Source of the DNA: Fibrobacter sp. UWB15
Lineage (GTDB): Bacteria > Fibrobacterota > Fibrobacteria > Fibrobacterales > Fibrobacteraceae
DNA length: 64,000 nt
Assembly (NCBI RefSeq): GCF_900177705.1
Contig: NZ_FXBA01000007.1
Location: forward strand, 62,001-126,000
Direction: 5' to 3'
Of this stretch, positions 27,414-36,105 are shown piece after piece. The translations under genes and the position numbers were made by a program. Under the pieces are notes generated by a model. That model saw only the letters and a list, made by a program, of their open reading frames with translations. It was not told the DNA's origin and made no database searches. Within the stretch, counting starts at the first letter, position 1. Every line of letters starts with the position of its first letter.

Positions 27414-28325
27414 ATGATTAAGATTGAACATTTGCATAAGACGTACCGCAGCGGTTTCTTGATGAAGCCGAAGCTTGCGCTTAAGGATGTGAGTTTTAGC
27501 GTAGAACCGGGACAGGTGTATGGCTTTATCGGGCCGAACGGCGCGGGCAAGTCCACGACTATCAAGGTGCTGACGGGTCTTTTGAATTTTGATTCGGGCA
27601 AGGTGCTGGTGAACGGGATTTCTCCGCGCAATGTGAAGAGCCGCCAGTTTATCGGTTATTCGCCGGAACAGCCGTACTTTTACGACTACCTTACGGGTCG
27701 CGAACTGCTGAAGTTCTACGGCAAGCTGGTGGGCTTGACCGGTGCCGAACTGGACAAGCGTATCGACTGGTCGCTCGACTTGCTGCATGCAAACAAGGAT
27801 TGGATCGACCGCCGCCTGCGTTCATATTCCAAGGGCATGATGCAGCGCGTGGGCATTGCCCAGGCGATTCTTGGCAAGCCGAAGCTGTTGATTCTCGACG
27901 AACCCATGAGTGGTCTTGACCCGATGGGCCGCCGCGACGTGCGTGAAGCCATTATGGAACTCAACCGCACGGGCGTCACGATTTTCTACTCGAGCCATTT
28001 GCTTTCCGATGTGGAATCTATCAGCCACAAGGTCGCGATGATTGTCGATGGCAAGATCGTGCGCGAAGGAACCGTTGACGAGATTACGGAATCTTGCGGC
28101 GTGGAATACCACGTGCGTACCCGCGAGGCGATTCCGCAGGCTGAACTGCCCGAAGGCGTTAGCCCCGCTGGCCACCCGCAGGAATGCGTTTGCGCCGACG
28201 ATGCCGCCCGCGACCGCCTGCTGCGTTACTGCCTGGAAAAAGGAATTGCTGTCGAGCGCATGGACCACAAGCGCCCGAGTCTCGAAGATATTTTGACGGA
28301 GGAAATTGCCCGTGCAGACGCTTAA
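27414..28325 (+). CDS. ABC transporter ATP-binding protein
   Basis: A 303-residue ABC ATPase of the DrrA/CcmA/NatA-like class that powers the membrane protein encoded next. Walker A is GPNGAGKST, the signature is YSKGMMQRVGIAQAI, Walker B is LLILDEPMSGLDP, and the switch histidine is in YSSHLLSD. The C-terminal 80 residues are an extension typical of this class, with a possible zinc-like Cys pair (ECVCADD). The start is the ATG 12 nt after the stop of the small membrane protein, in a TTGGGTTG context with a weak ribosome site. It overlaps the permease start by 14 nt, so translation is probably coupled. The substrate is unknown. Confidence 0.93.
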   Translation: MIKIEHLHKTYRSGFLMKPKLALKDVSFSVEPGQVYGFIGPNGAGKSTTIKVLTGLLNFDSGKVLVNGISPRNVKSRQFIGYSPEQPYFYDYLTGRELLKFYGKLVGLTGAELDKRIDWSLDLLHANKDWIDRRLRSYSKGMMQRVGIAQAILGKPKLLILDEPMSGLDPMGRRDVREAIMELNRTGVTIFYSSHLLSDVESISHKVAMIVDGKIVREGTVDEITESCGVEYHVRTREAIPQAELPEGVSPAGHPQECVCADDAARDRLLRYCLEKGIAVERMDHKRPSLEDILTEEIARADA

Positions 28326-29115
28326 GCATATCGGCATCATTGCCCTCAATACGTTCCGCGAATCCATTCGCGACAAGATTCTCTATAACATCGGCTTTTT
28401 GGCGATTGCGCTCACCTTGTTCAGCATTGTGCTTGGCGAATGGTCGGTGTTCGACCGCGCTTACGTGATCAAGTCCACGACGCTTTCGGTGATGAGCCTC
28501 TCGGGCCTGTTGATTTCGATTTTCGTGGGCATTAGCCTGGTGCAAAAAGAAATCCAGCGCCGTACGGTGCTTACGCTGCTCTCGAAGCCGATTAGTCGCG
28601 CCTCGTTTATTGTGGGCAAGTACTTTGGCTTGCTTGCGGTGGTGGCGGTTCACTTGATGCTTTTGACGGCCATCTACTACGTGATGCTGTTCCTCACGGG
28701 TTCTGCTCCGACGCTTAGCCTGCTTACGGCAATCTACTTGATTTTCTGCGAGATGGCGATTGTCATTGCGGTGGCGCTTTTGTTCAGCAGCTTTAGCAGC
28801 ACGGTGCTCAGTGCGCTGTTTACGCTGGGTGTGTACTTTGCGGGCCACTTGAGTGACCAGCTTTTGGAACAGGTGCGCTTTGCGACCCGTATGGGCGAAC
28901 TGAATGGAACGTCGAGCATGCTGTTCCAGAAGGCTGCCGAAGTCATTCACGCGATTTTCCCGGGGCTTTACCGCTACAACGTGACGACTTACGTGGTGCA
29001 TGGCGTGGCGCTCCCCGATATGTACGTATTCTGGAATAGCATTTATGCGCTAGGCTACATCGGCGTATTCCTTGCGATTGCAAGCTGGTGGTTTAGCCGG
29101 AGGGACTTCCTATGA
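28312..29115 (+). CDS. ABC-2 type permease
   Basis: A 267-residue membrane partner of the preceding ATPase. I use the GTG eight bases after GGAGG; an in-frame TTG two codons earlier is less well placed. It has about six hydrophobic segments, e.g. SGLLISIFVGISLVQ, YFGLLAVVAVHLMLLTAIYY and VIAVALLFSSFSSTVLSALF, in the arrangement of ABC-2 permeases of the NosY type. The motif EIQRRTVLTLLSKPISR in the first cytoplasmic loop is typical. Its stop overlaps the start of the PilT-like gene by 4 nt. Nothing in sequence shows the substrate. Confidence 0.88.
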   Translation: MQTLKHIGIIALNTFRESIRDKILYNIGFLAIALTLFSIVLGEWSVFDRAYVIKSTTLSVMSLSGLLISIFVGISLVQKEIQRRTVLTLLSKPISRASFIVGKYFGLLAVVAVHLMLLTAIYYVMLFLTGSAPTLSLLTAIYLIFCEMAIVIAVALLFSSFSSTVLSALFTLGVYFAGHLSDQLLEQVRFATRMGELNGTSSMLFQKAAEVIHAIFPGLYRYNVTTYVVHGVALPDMYVFWNSIYALGYIGVFLAIASWWFSRRDFL

Positions 29116-30758
29116 GAAACCAGTACATGGCAAAAGTCCTTGTGCATAACAAGGTCGTTACCGAGGCGCAGGTCAAGGCGCATTGGGGTGAAATTACCGA
29201 TAAGAAAGACATTGGCCAGGTGCTCGTGGATGCAGGAATCCTTCCGCCTCCGATGTACATCAAGGTACTTGCCTTTGTCAAGAATTTAGAGGCCAAGGCC
29301 GCCGCCGAAGGCGGTACTGCTCCGGCGAATACGTCGGGCGCGACGGCTACATCGGCTCCTGCCGCTAATGCTGCCGCAGCGACACCGAAACCCTCTGCCG
29401 CGCGCTTTGAAGCGCCTCCGGCATCGTCACCGTCTGTTGCGCCTGCTGCACCGCAGCCCGCGCAGTCCGAAGGCTTGCAGATCGAAGGCAACAGTAGCCT
29501 GTATGGCGAAGTCTCGACCTCCAACGTGGAAGTCGAAGCGGTCGCGGGCTTGGAATCGACTAGCATCAGCACGGTGCAAGTGCAGGCCGAGGCCGAAGAA
29601 GAAACTTCGGGCGAGGATTCCGAAAAGCTGCCGAGCCGCTTTGCGATTTTGACAGGTGAGGGCGCTCCGGTAGAAGCTCCTGAAAAGATTCGCCCGATGA
29701 CGAACCTGTCGCAGATTATCGCGTTTGCCCGCAAGTTTGGAGCAACCGATATTTACTTGTATGCAGACCGCCCGGTGGTCATGCGCCAGTCGGGCACACT
29801 CTTTGTGGCTTCGGACGAGGCTCTGGATTTGTCTCGCATTAACGAGCGCCTGGACGAGGCGTCCAAGGGTTTTTCGGACGGCTATAAGATTGTGGTTGGC
29901 AAGAACTTTAGCAAGACGATTGGCCTTGCTGGCGTTGGCCGCGCCCGTATGACGGTCACGTGGAATGGCACGAATCCTAGCGTTTCGATTCGTGTGATTC
30001 CCCAAGAATCGACTACGCTCGAAAACTTGTATCTGCCTACGTTCTGCAATCAGTTTGTGGAACTCAATAGCGGTCTTGTGCTTGTGGCAGGACCTGCAGC
30101 GAGCGGCCGTTCTACGACGATTTCGACCTTTGCCGAAACCATTGCCGCTAACCGCGACGTTTACATTCAGACGATCGAAAAACCGATTGAACGCGTGCTC
30201 CAGAATCCGCGCGGCGCCATTGCCCAGCGCGAAGTTGGCTTGCATGTGCGTTCGGGTATCGAAGGCGTGGAATTTGCCATGCAGAGTGGCGCCGACGTAA
30301 TTCTGTTCGACTACCTTGAAAACATGGAAGAACTTTCGATGTTGCTGCGTGCTTCGAACGCGGGCGCCTTGGTGTTCGCAGTGACGACGGGCAACAATAT
30401 TCACGCTTTGCTTTCTCGCTTGCTTTCGTCGGTGCCGGCAGGAGACCGCACGGCGTTTGCAAACTCGCTGGCGGAACAGCTCAAGGGAATCATTGTGCAG
30501 CACTTGATTCCGATTGTGCAGAATCAGGGCCAGGTGCTTGCTGTCGAAGCCGCCAAGATGAATTCGACGATGGCGAACATGCTTCGCCGCGGAGAAATCT
30601 CGCAGCTGTCCGCTTCGATCAGCAGCCAGAAAGATCAGGGCATTTCGCTTGACGATTCCTTGCAGAAGTGCGTGGAATCGGGCTACATTGAAGGTACCGA
30701 GGCGTGGAAACGCGCCTGCGACAGTCGCCGTTTCGCCGCTTACAGGGTTCAGAACTAA
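29112..30758 (+). CDS. PilT/GspE-like protein with degenerate nucleotide-binding motifs
   Basis: A 548-residue secretion-ATPase relative. Residues 1-60 resemble the N-terminal domain of GspE/PilB (MshEN-like), 60-190 are a low-complexity Ala/Pro linker, and 195-530 align with PilT. Kept PilT features are TIEKPIE (normally TIEDPIE) and AQREVG. Lost features: Walker A reads GPAASGRST with Arg333 in place of the catalytic Lys; the Walker B glutamate region reads VILFDYLEN; the His-box is VTTGNN. It is therefore unlikely to hydrolyse ATP alone. The next gene encodes a second PilT-like protein that keeps the Lys. Twitching or secretion partners are not seen nearby. The start overlaps the permease stop by 4 nt. 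Confidence 0.85.
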   Translation: MRNQYMAKVLVHNKVVTEAQVKAHWGEITDKKDIGQVLVDAGILPPPMYIKVLAFVKNLEAKAAAEGGTAPANTSGATATSAPAANAAAATPKPSAARFEAPPASSPSVAPAAPQPAQSEGLQIEGNSSLYGEVSTSNVEVEAVAGLESTSISTVQVQAEAEEETSGEDSEKLPSRFAILTGEGAPVEAPEKIRPMTNLSQIIAFARKFGATDIYLYADRPVVMRQSGTLFVASDEALDLSRINERLDEASKGFSDGYKIVVGKNFSKTIGLAGVGRARMTVTWNGTNPSVSIRVIPQESTTLENLYLPTFCNQFVELNSGLVLVAGPAASGRSTTISTFAETIAANRDVYIQTIEKPIERVLQNPRGAIAQREVGLHVRSGIEGVEFAMQSGADVILFDYLENMEELSMLLRASNAGALVFAVTTGNNIHALLSRLLSSVPAGDRTAFANSLAEQLKGIIVQHLIPIVQNQGQVLAVEAAKMNSTMANMLRRGEISQLSASISSQKDQGISLDDSLQKCVESGYIEGTEAWKRACDSRRFAAYRVQN

Positions 30759-30767
30759 GAGGATATT

Positions 30768-31766
30768 ATGGCTACAGAAATTGAATCTTTGCTGGAGTAT
30801 ACGCTGAATGTGGGCGCCTCTGAACTGGTGATTACCGAAGGCGCTGCCTCTGCGGTGCGCTTGGCGGGGAAGGTTTGTGCCATTCCCGATGCTCCTGCTG
30901 TCGAAACGGGCTCGCTTCGTAACTTCTTGTATTCCATGGAAGGCGAATCGGGCACGATTATGGGTGGCCCCTGGTGCGGCTCTAGGTGGCGTGTGCGCTA
31001 CAACCGTACGGCTTTGGGTAGCTCCGCAATTTTCCGCCCGGTGCTCGATGAATGCCCGGACTTTACGGCGCTTGGCGTGCCGGAATCCATGATGAATTTG
31101 CTTGGAATCCGCTCGGGCTTGGTGGTCTTTAGTGGCCCTGCCTGCAGCGGAAAAACGACGACGGGTACGGCTTACGTGTCTGCACTTTGCCAGTCGGGTA
31201 TTTTGCGCGTGAGCTTGCTGGACAAGGATGCTGAAATGCCTGTCAAGCGCGGCGAAAGCTTGATTCTCGAAAATACGACGGGAACCATTCCCGAAAAAAT
31301 GGAGCAGGCGCTCCGCAGCGGAATCGACCTGATTTGGCTTGGCAATTTTGAAGGTCTGTCGCTGATTCCGGTGTTGCGTGCTGCCGAAGCGGGTGCTCTT
31401 GTGGTGCTTACGGTAACTGCCGGTAATGCGGTAGGTGCTCTTGACGCGTTGCTTTCGTCTGAGACTCTCGAAAATCGCGACATGGCCTCCAATATGCTTG
31501 CCTCTGTTTTGAAAGCGGTGGTGGTGCAGCGCTTGCTGCCGGGCGCTCAGGGGATTGTTCCCGCTTGGGAAATCTTGTACGGCACGCAAAATGTGGCGTC
31601 CAAGATTCGTAGTGGCGAACATTATACGTTGCCCTCGATTATTGCAGCCTCCGCTTCCGAAGGCATGATGCTTATGGATGACTGCTTGGCAGAACTTGTA
31701 AAGGCGGGTTATGTATCTCAAGAAGATGCAATTCGCGCGGTTTCGAATCCGGCTCGCTTAGGGTAA
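30768..31766 (+). CDS. PilT-like ATPase with intact Walker A but altered Asp box and Walker B
   Basis: A 332-residue PilT-type protein without the N-terminal extension of its neighbour. Walker A is complete: GPACSGKTT with Lys129. The Asp-box position reads LLDKDAEM, and the Walker B position reads IDLIWLGNFEG, lacking the usual VGEMRD. The C-terminal part (QRLLPGAQGIVPAWEILYGT, IASKIRSGEHYTLPS in outline, and MLMDDCLAELVKAGYV) matches the PilT C-terminal domain. Starts with an ATG after AAGAGGA. The two adjacent paralogues have lost different motifs, which suggests a mixed hexamer in which only some subunits bind or hydrolyse ATP; this is inference. Confidence 0.85.
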   Translation: MATEIESLLEYTLNVGASELVITEGAASAVRLAGKVCAIPDAPAVETGSLRNFLYSMEGESGTIMGGPWCGSRWRVRYNRTALGSSAIFRPVLDECPDFTALGVPESMMNLLGIRSGLVVFSGPACSGKTTTGTAYVSALCQSGILRVSLLDKDAEMPVKRGESLILENTTGTIPEKMEQALRSGIDLIWLGNFEGLSLIPVLRAAEAGALVVLTVTAGNAVGALDALLSSETLENRDMASNMLASVLKAVVVQRLLPGAQGIVPAWEILYGTQNVASKIRSGEHYTLPSIIAASASEGMMLMDDCLAELVKAGYVSQEDAIRAVSNPARLG

Positions 31767-31769
31767 TTT

Positions 31770-34049
31770 GTGCAGAATGGGTTAGGCAAATTTGTCGCGG
31801 TGCTTGCGCTGTGCGCAACGTGGGCTTTCTCTGGCGAGAAAGCTGCATCGAAAAGTGCACCGTCTTTGGATTTGCTGAAGGCGTCCGCAGATTCAATTGT
31901 GACTGCGGCTGTAGCAGATTCTTCTAAGGCGAATTCGCTCAAGACGGTTCTTTACTTGGGGGGTGGTGAGCGTTCCCCTTGGTTCCAGTTGGGCGTTCTT
32001 TATGCTATTGAAGAATATGGTATTCCTGTCGATTCCATCGTGGCGACTTCTTGGGGAGCCTGGGTTGCTTCTTTGTGGACGCGGGGCGTTCCCCTGGATG
32101 ACATCCAGGTGTTGATGCTGGATTCCGCCATTGCGCCTTTTGTGGGCCATGATCTTACGGCTGCAGAAAGTGAATATGGCAAGCAAAAGCGAGACTCTTA
32201 TGAGGTGCCGATTTCGCTGTCGGGTGTACCTTCGATTAGAACCCGCTACAGCGTAACGATGGATACATCCCGCTCGATTCACAGCGAAAAGAAATCTCTT
32301 ACAATGGACTCTACGCAGGTGATGCGGTCTCTCGCTAAACTCCGTTTTCAAGAAAGCCTTTACCGCCAGCGTCAAAATGCCCGCATTCCCTTGTCGCTGC
32401 AGTCATGCGAATCAGGGAGGCCCGTTGTTGTCGAAAGTACCATTCCGCAGGTGATTGCGTCGCTTCCGCTTTGGGGGCAAGATTCCGCAGGAATGTCCGG
32501 CGAACTTTGCCCTTACTACGCCATGCCTATCGAAGACAATGCGCAAGAACTTTCGATTATCGTCGTGTCGGATCCGTTGCGAGCTCCGATTGTGGGCGAT
32601 GAACGGATGCGCTTGATTAAGTTGCACGCTGGCGAAATCCTTGCGAGTCAGCCCGGAGTTGTCGTTCGAGCCCATACGATTCTAGATACGAATCGTGCGG
32701 TTTGGATTCAGTCCGGCTTCTCTTCGTTCGAAAAGCAACTGTCCAGTTTCAAGGTTTTGAACGGTCGCCGTCAGGATTATTCTGTGAACCGTGTCTCGGC
32801 AAAGCCTTGGTTCCGCTTCGAGCCTTCTTATAACGGTCTTTCTTCCGAGGTGCAAAATGCAGTGAAGGCTTATTGGGTGGAATCCGATACGGCAATGGTG
32901 GCTGCCGAGAATTTCGCCACGGAATTGCTGCAGAATCCCGCTTACGATTCCTTGCGTCTGGATATGCAATCTAGCGGCAATGTCGCAATCGAAACGGCGG
33001 TGCATCCGACGTTGGATCTTGCCGCTGGCGGCTTTGGCTCCAATATGATTGGCCCCAACGCCTACGCCGAAGCGACGGTACATTATGTAGACCATGTCGA
33101 AATTGAATTGGTCTTGGCTGGCTTCTGGGGTGGAAATTCCTACGGGATTCGCCCGCGCTTGAATATTTCGAAGTTGTGGAACCGTCACTGGGATCTGCAA
33201 TTTGGCTACGATTACATGAAGCTGGTTCCGCTGAAGTCTTACAACCGCGACATAAATCGAGGACTCCGCATTGAATCCGAAGAACGTAGCGATTTGACGA
33301 TGAACCTTTTGTACACGGTGGATCGTAACCAGCGGGTTTCGGCCGAGTTTATGTTTGGCTCTCGGTACTATGACTTGGATACGGCCTACTATGGCGATCG
33401 CGTCATCAAGACTTATCCCGTGTCGCCTATGCTGCATTACCGTTACTTGAATGGCGCCGATGACAACTGGTTTGCCGATAACGGTTACGTCCTGAATGTC
33501 TGGGGCGGCTTTGAATCGATTGGCTTTGATGACGGCATTATCGATGTGGTGCCGATTTACTGGAAACTTTTAGCCGACGCTCGCTACACGATTTCACCGG
33601 TACGTTTTGTGACTTTGAATGCGGCAGTGGCCGGTGCCATTGAACGTTACCATGACGAAGGCCACGGCTATGTTTCTCCTAAGTCCATCGGGAAGGCTCC
33701 TCTGGACGTTGCATACCGTCAACATGCGGCGGCAACACCTTGGTCCACCGAATGGTACAATCCGGAACTTTCATCCCATGAATACGTGATGTTGCGCTTT
33801 AACGGTGGCTTGCACGGGGATTATCTGGGCGCTTGGCTTTTCGGAGCTTACTATCACGATTTTGAAGATAGTCCGTATGCAGAACTCGATGTTGACAAGT
33901 TCGTGCTTGAACCGGCGCTTCGATTCGCCTACAAGTCGGTTACGGTGTATGCGGGGCTGAGCCGTGTCGTTGATTATGGCACGTTCGGCGACTTGACTCA
34001 TCTGAGCGGATACAATTACTTTATCCGTGTCGGAAATTACGAATTTTAA
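31770..34049 (+). CDS. Patatin-like domain fused to a probable outer-membrane beta-barrel
   Basis: A 759-residue exported protein starting at GTG four bases after the preceding stop; the signal peptide ends near AFSGEK. Residues 58-330 are patatin-like: LYLGGGERSPWFQLG gives the oxyanion loop, and Ser94 lies in ATSWGAW, an altered GXSXG with Ala for the first Gly. I find no clear DG[GA] for the catalytic Asp. From about residue 420 to the end alternating hydrophobic strands and a final ...FIRVGNYEF with terminal Phe fit an outer-membrane barrel. Patatin plus barrel is known from PlpD-type (type Vd) autotransporters. The lipase may be inactive, so a structural role is possible. Confidence 0.8.
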   Translation: MQNGLGKFVAVLALCATWAFSGEKAASKSAPSLDLLKASADSIVTAAVADSSKANSLKTVLYLGGGERSPWFQLGVLYAIEEYGIPVDSIVATSWGAWVASLWTRGVPLDDIQVLMLDSAIAPFVGHDLTAAESEYGKQKRDSYEVPISLSGVPSIRTRYSVTMDTSRSIHSEKKSLTMDSTQVMRSLAKLRFQESLYRQRQNARIPLSLQSCESGRPVVVESTIPQVIASLPLWGQDSAGMSGELCPYYAMPIEDNAQELSIIVVSDPLRAPIVGDERMRLIKLHAGEILASQPGVVVRAHTILDTNRAVWIQSGFSSFEKQLSSFKVLNGRRQDYSVNRVSAKPWFRFEPSYNGLSSEVQNAVKAYWVESDTAMVAAENFATELLQNPAYDSLRLDMQSSGNVAIETAVHPTLDLAAGGFGSNMIGPNAYAEATVHYVDHVEIELVLAGFWGGNSYGIRPRLNISKLWNRHWDLQFGYDYMKLVPLKSYNRDINRGLRIESEERSDLTMNLLYTVDRNQRVSAEFMFGSRYYDLDTAYYGDRVIKTYPVSPMLHYRYLNGADDNWFADNGYVLNVWGGFESIGFDDGIIDVVPIYWKLLADARYTISPVRFVTLNAAVAGAIERYHDEGHGYVSPKSIGKAPLDVAYRQHAAATPWSTEWYNPELSSHEYVMLRFNGGLHGDYLGAWLFGAYYHDFEDSPYAELDVDKFVLEPALRFAYKSVTVYAGLSRVVDYGTFGDLTHLSGYNYFIRVGNYEF

Positions 34050-35057
34050 TTAAAGTGCGAGCGGCATCCAGGGCTTGACTTCGTTGACCGAGGTCAGCTT
34101 GCCTTGCAGTTTGCGACGAATGGCTGCCGCTGCAATCATGGCGCCGTTGTCGGTGCTCAGGCTGCGTTCCGGAATGCAGAATAGGATTCCGTGCTTGTCG
34201 CAGTAATCTTGCAATCGCGTGCGGAGCCAAGCGTTCGCACTCACGCCGCCGCCGACCACGAGTGTTTTCATCTTGGTCTTTTTAAGGGCGGTGATTGTCT
34301 TTGTGACGAGGCTATCGACAATGGCATCTTCCAAGGAGGCACAAATGTCGCCGATATTCTTCTGGATGAATTCCGGGTCGTGCGTTTCAGTGTAGCGGAG
34401 TACAGCCGTCTTTAAGCCGCTGAACGAAAATTCGCAGTTGTCGTGTACGTGGAGCGCACGTGGAAAGTCGACGAATTTGCGGTTGCCGTCTTTGCCGAGA
34501 CGGCTGATGGTAGCGCCTGCAGGGTACTTGAGACCGAGCTGTTTTCCGCACTTGTCAAATGCTTCGCCGGCGGCATCGTCGCGGGTGCGTCCGATGCTGG
34601 TGTACTTGAATCCGGGTTCTTCGAGCACGAGTTCCGTATGGCCACCCGAAACGGTAAGCGTCAAAAACGGCGGCTCGATTTCAGGGTGCGTGAGCCAGGC
34701 GGCGGCCAAGTGGCCTTCCAAGTGATTCATGCCGTAAGCGGGAATCTGCAAGTCGCGGGCGAGACCCTTGGCAAAGCTTGCGCCTACCAGGAGCGGTCCC
34801 ATAAGGCCCGGGCCGGTGGTGTAGGCGATTGCATCAATATCCTTGAGTTCAATGCCGGCTTCCTTGACAGCCGCTTCAGCAATCGGCGAAATCTTTTGCA
34901 GGTGCGCACGTGCGGCAATTTCGGGAACCACGCCTCCGTAGAGGGCGTGTTCGTCAATCTGGCTGTAAAGAGGGTTCGAAAGGACTTTTACGGGATCGTC
35001 TTGCAGAACGGCACAGGCGGTTTCGTCGCAGCTGGATTCAATTCCAAGCCAAATCAT
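34050..35057 (-). CDS. tsaD: tRNA N6-threonylcarbamoyladenosine synthase subunit
   Basis: A 335-residue TsaD (Kae1/YgjD) protein, which transfers threonylcarbamoyl to A37 of tRNAs reading ANN codons. The N-terminus MIWLGIESSCDETACAV is diagnostic; the metal site is HLEGHLA (His112, His116); further blocks are VSGGHTELV, GEAFDK and LVVGGGVSANAWLR. The start overlaps the end of the YbbR-like gene by 4 nt (ATGA). The stop abuts the stop of the patatin-like gene, with no terminator between the convergent genes, so the transcripts may overlap. Confidence 0.97.
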   Translation of the reverse strand: MIWLGIESSCDETACAVLQDDPVKVLSNPLYSQIDEHALYGGVVPEIAARAHLQKISPIAEAAVKEAGIELKDIDAIAYTTGPGLMGPLLVGASFAKGLARDLQIPAYGMNHLEGHLAAAWLTHPEIEPPFLTLTVSGGHTELVLEEPGFKYTSIGRTRDDAAGEAFDKCGKQLGLKYPAGATISRLGKDGNRKFVDFPRALHVHDNCEFSFSGLKTAVLRYTETHDPEFIQKNIGDICASLEDAIVDSLVTKTITALKKTKMKTLVVGGGVSANAWLRTRLQDYCDKHGILFCIPERSLSTDNGAMIAAAAIRRKLQGKLTSVNEVKPWMPLAL

Positions 35058-36061
35058 GGTGCAACCTCTTCGAGAGAGTCCGCGGTAGCGACAGGCTTGG
35101 TTTCTTTCTTACGGAGCGTCACCTTTTCGGGTTTCAGCTGAATTGCCTTGATTGCCATTTCGCGGTTGATGTGGGCCGGGAGCGTGAGCTTCACCGTCGG
35201 AGAAAGACTGTCGGCGTCTTCAATGGCAAAGCGGTTGTATTCTATCACCAATTCAATGTTTTGGGCGGTAATAGAGTCAAGTACCTGTTCGCCGCCCGTG
35301 ATTTCCACGGAAAGGCTCTTAGGCTCCAGGGAGTAAACTTGTCTGTCGTAGAATCCGATGAGGCTTACGGGAATGCTGTCGTAAGTGCGGCTGCTCATTT
35401 TCTGGATGTTCACCGAAATCTTGACCGAAGAATCGCTTGGCGAAACAAATGCCGGCAGGTTGCTGAAGTCCAGCGGAATGGTAAATTCCTGGCTCGCGTG
35501 CAGCGTGTCAAAGAAAGAGGAATCGGTCGGAATGTCGATAATGCGGGTGAGTGCGTTGCGTGCGCCGGATACCATTAGTTCTTCAGGGGAAATCGCGGGT
35601 TCGTCTGCTATCAGGTAACCTTGGGCGGCTGTAAACGTGGCGACCGATTTAATGGGGACGTTTCTTGTAATGCGGGTGTCGATATCGAGGTCTACGAACA
35701 AAAGCTGATTTTCGGGTTCCACAAAGTGAATGTCCGGGAATCCTGCCGAAACAAAGTTCTTGCTGTCCAGGTGAATGCGCTTTGCTCCCAGTTCGGCTTG
35801 CTGCAGGTCAACGACCATGGCGATGGAATTCTGCTTGGGGTCGCTCACTAGGTTGTTCAAACGAATCAAGTCCCACGACTTGCCTTCGACCGTAATATGC
35901 AAACTATGTGGCGGCTTCGAGGCAATCGCCATTGTTTCGGGAAGTTTAACAAAGTTCAAAGGGACATTCACCGAAAGCTGGAAATCCTTTTGAGATATGA
36001 CAAGAAACCAGAGGGCAATGCCAAATATCAGTGCAGTTATTTTTAGAACGATGTTTCCCAT
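35054..36061 (-). CDS. YbbR/CdaR-like protein
   Basis: A 335-residue membrane-anchored protein. An N-terminal segment (ITALIFGIALWFLVIS) anchors it and the rest is beta-rich, with two or three YbbR-like repeats (VPLNFVKLPETMAI, VPIKSVATFTAAQGY, IPVSLIGFYDR). In Firmicutes YbbR (CdaR) regulates the diadenylate cyclase CdaA, usually from the gene next to it; here no cdaA is adjacent, and the gene is coupled to tsaD instead. It may have a cell-envelope role. It is divergent from ftsX across only 44 bp. It starts without a strong ribosome site. Confidence 0.75.
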   Translation of the reverse strand: MGNIVLKITALIFGIALWFLVISQKDFQLSVNVPLNFVKLPETMAIASKPPHSLHITVEGKSWDLIRLNNLVSDPKQNSIAMVVDLQQAELGAKRIHLDSKNFVSAGFPDIHFVEPENQLLFVDLDIDTRITRNVPIKSVATFTAAQGYLIADEPAISPEELMVSGARNALTRIIDIPTDSSFFDTLHASQEFTIPLDFSNLPAFVSPSDSSVKISVNIQKMSSRTYDSIPVSLIGFYDRQVYSLEPKSLSVEITGGEQVLDSITAQNIELVIEYNRFAIEDADSLSPTVKLTLPAHINREMAIKAIQLKPEKVTLRKKETKPVATADSLEEVAP

Positions 36062-36092
36062 AGATCTCTCGAATGACTGTCTAAAATTTAGT

Positions 36093-36098
36093 TATAAT
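36093..36098 (+). promoter_or_regulatory. Putative -10 box of ftsX (leaderless)
   Basis: TATAAT ends 7 nt before the GTG start of ftsX, placing the expected transcription start at or one base before the start codon. No Shine-Dalgarno is present. A good -35 box is not visible. Confidence 0.5.
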
Positions 36099-36105
36099 TC
36101 ACCCT

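Noticed and set aside
29427-31721. A 764-codon minus-strand frame opposite the two PilT-like genes
   Set aside because: It spans two real genes and the gap between them, and its composition is antisense-like.
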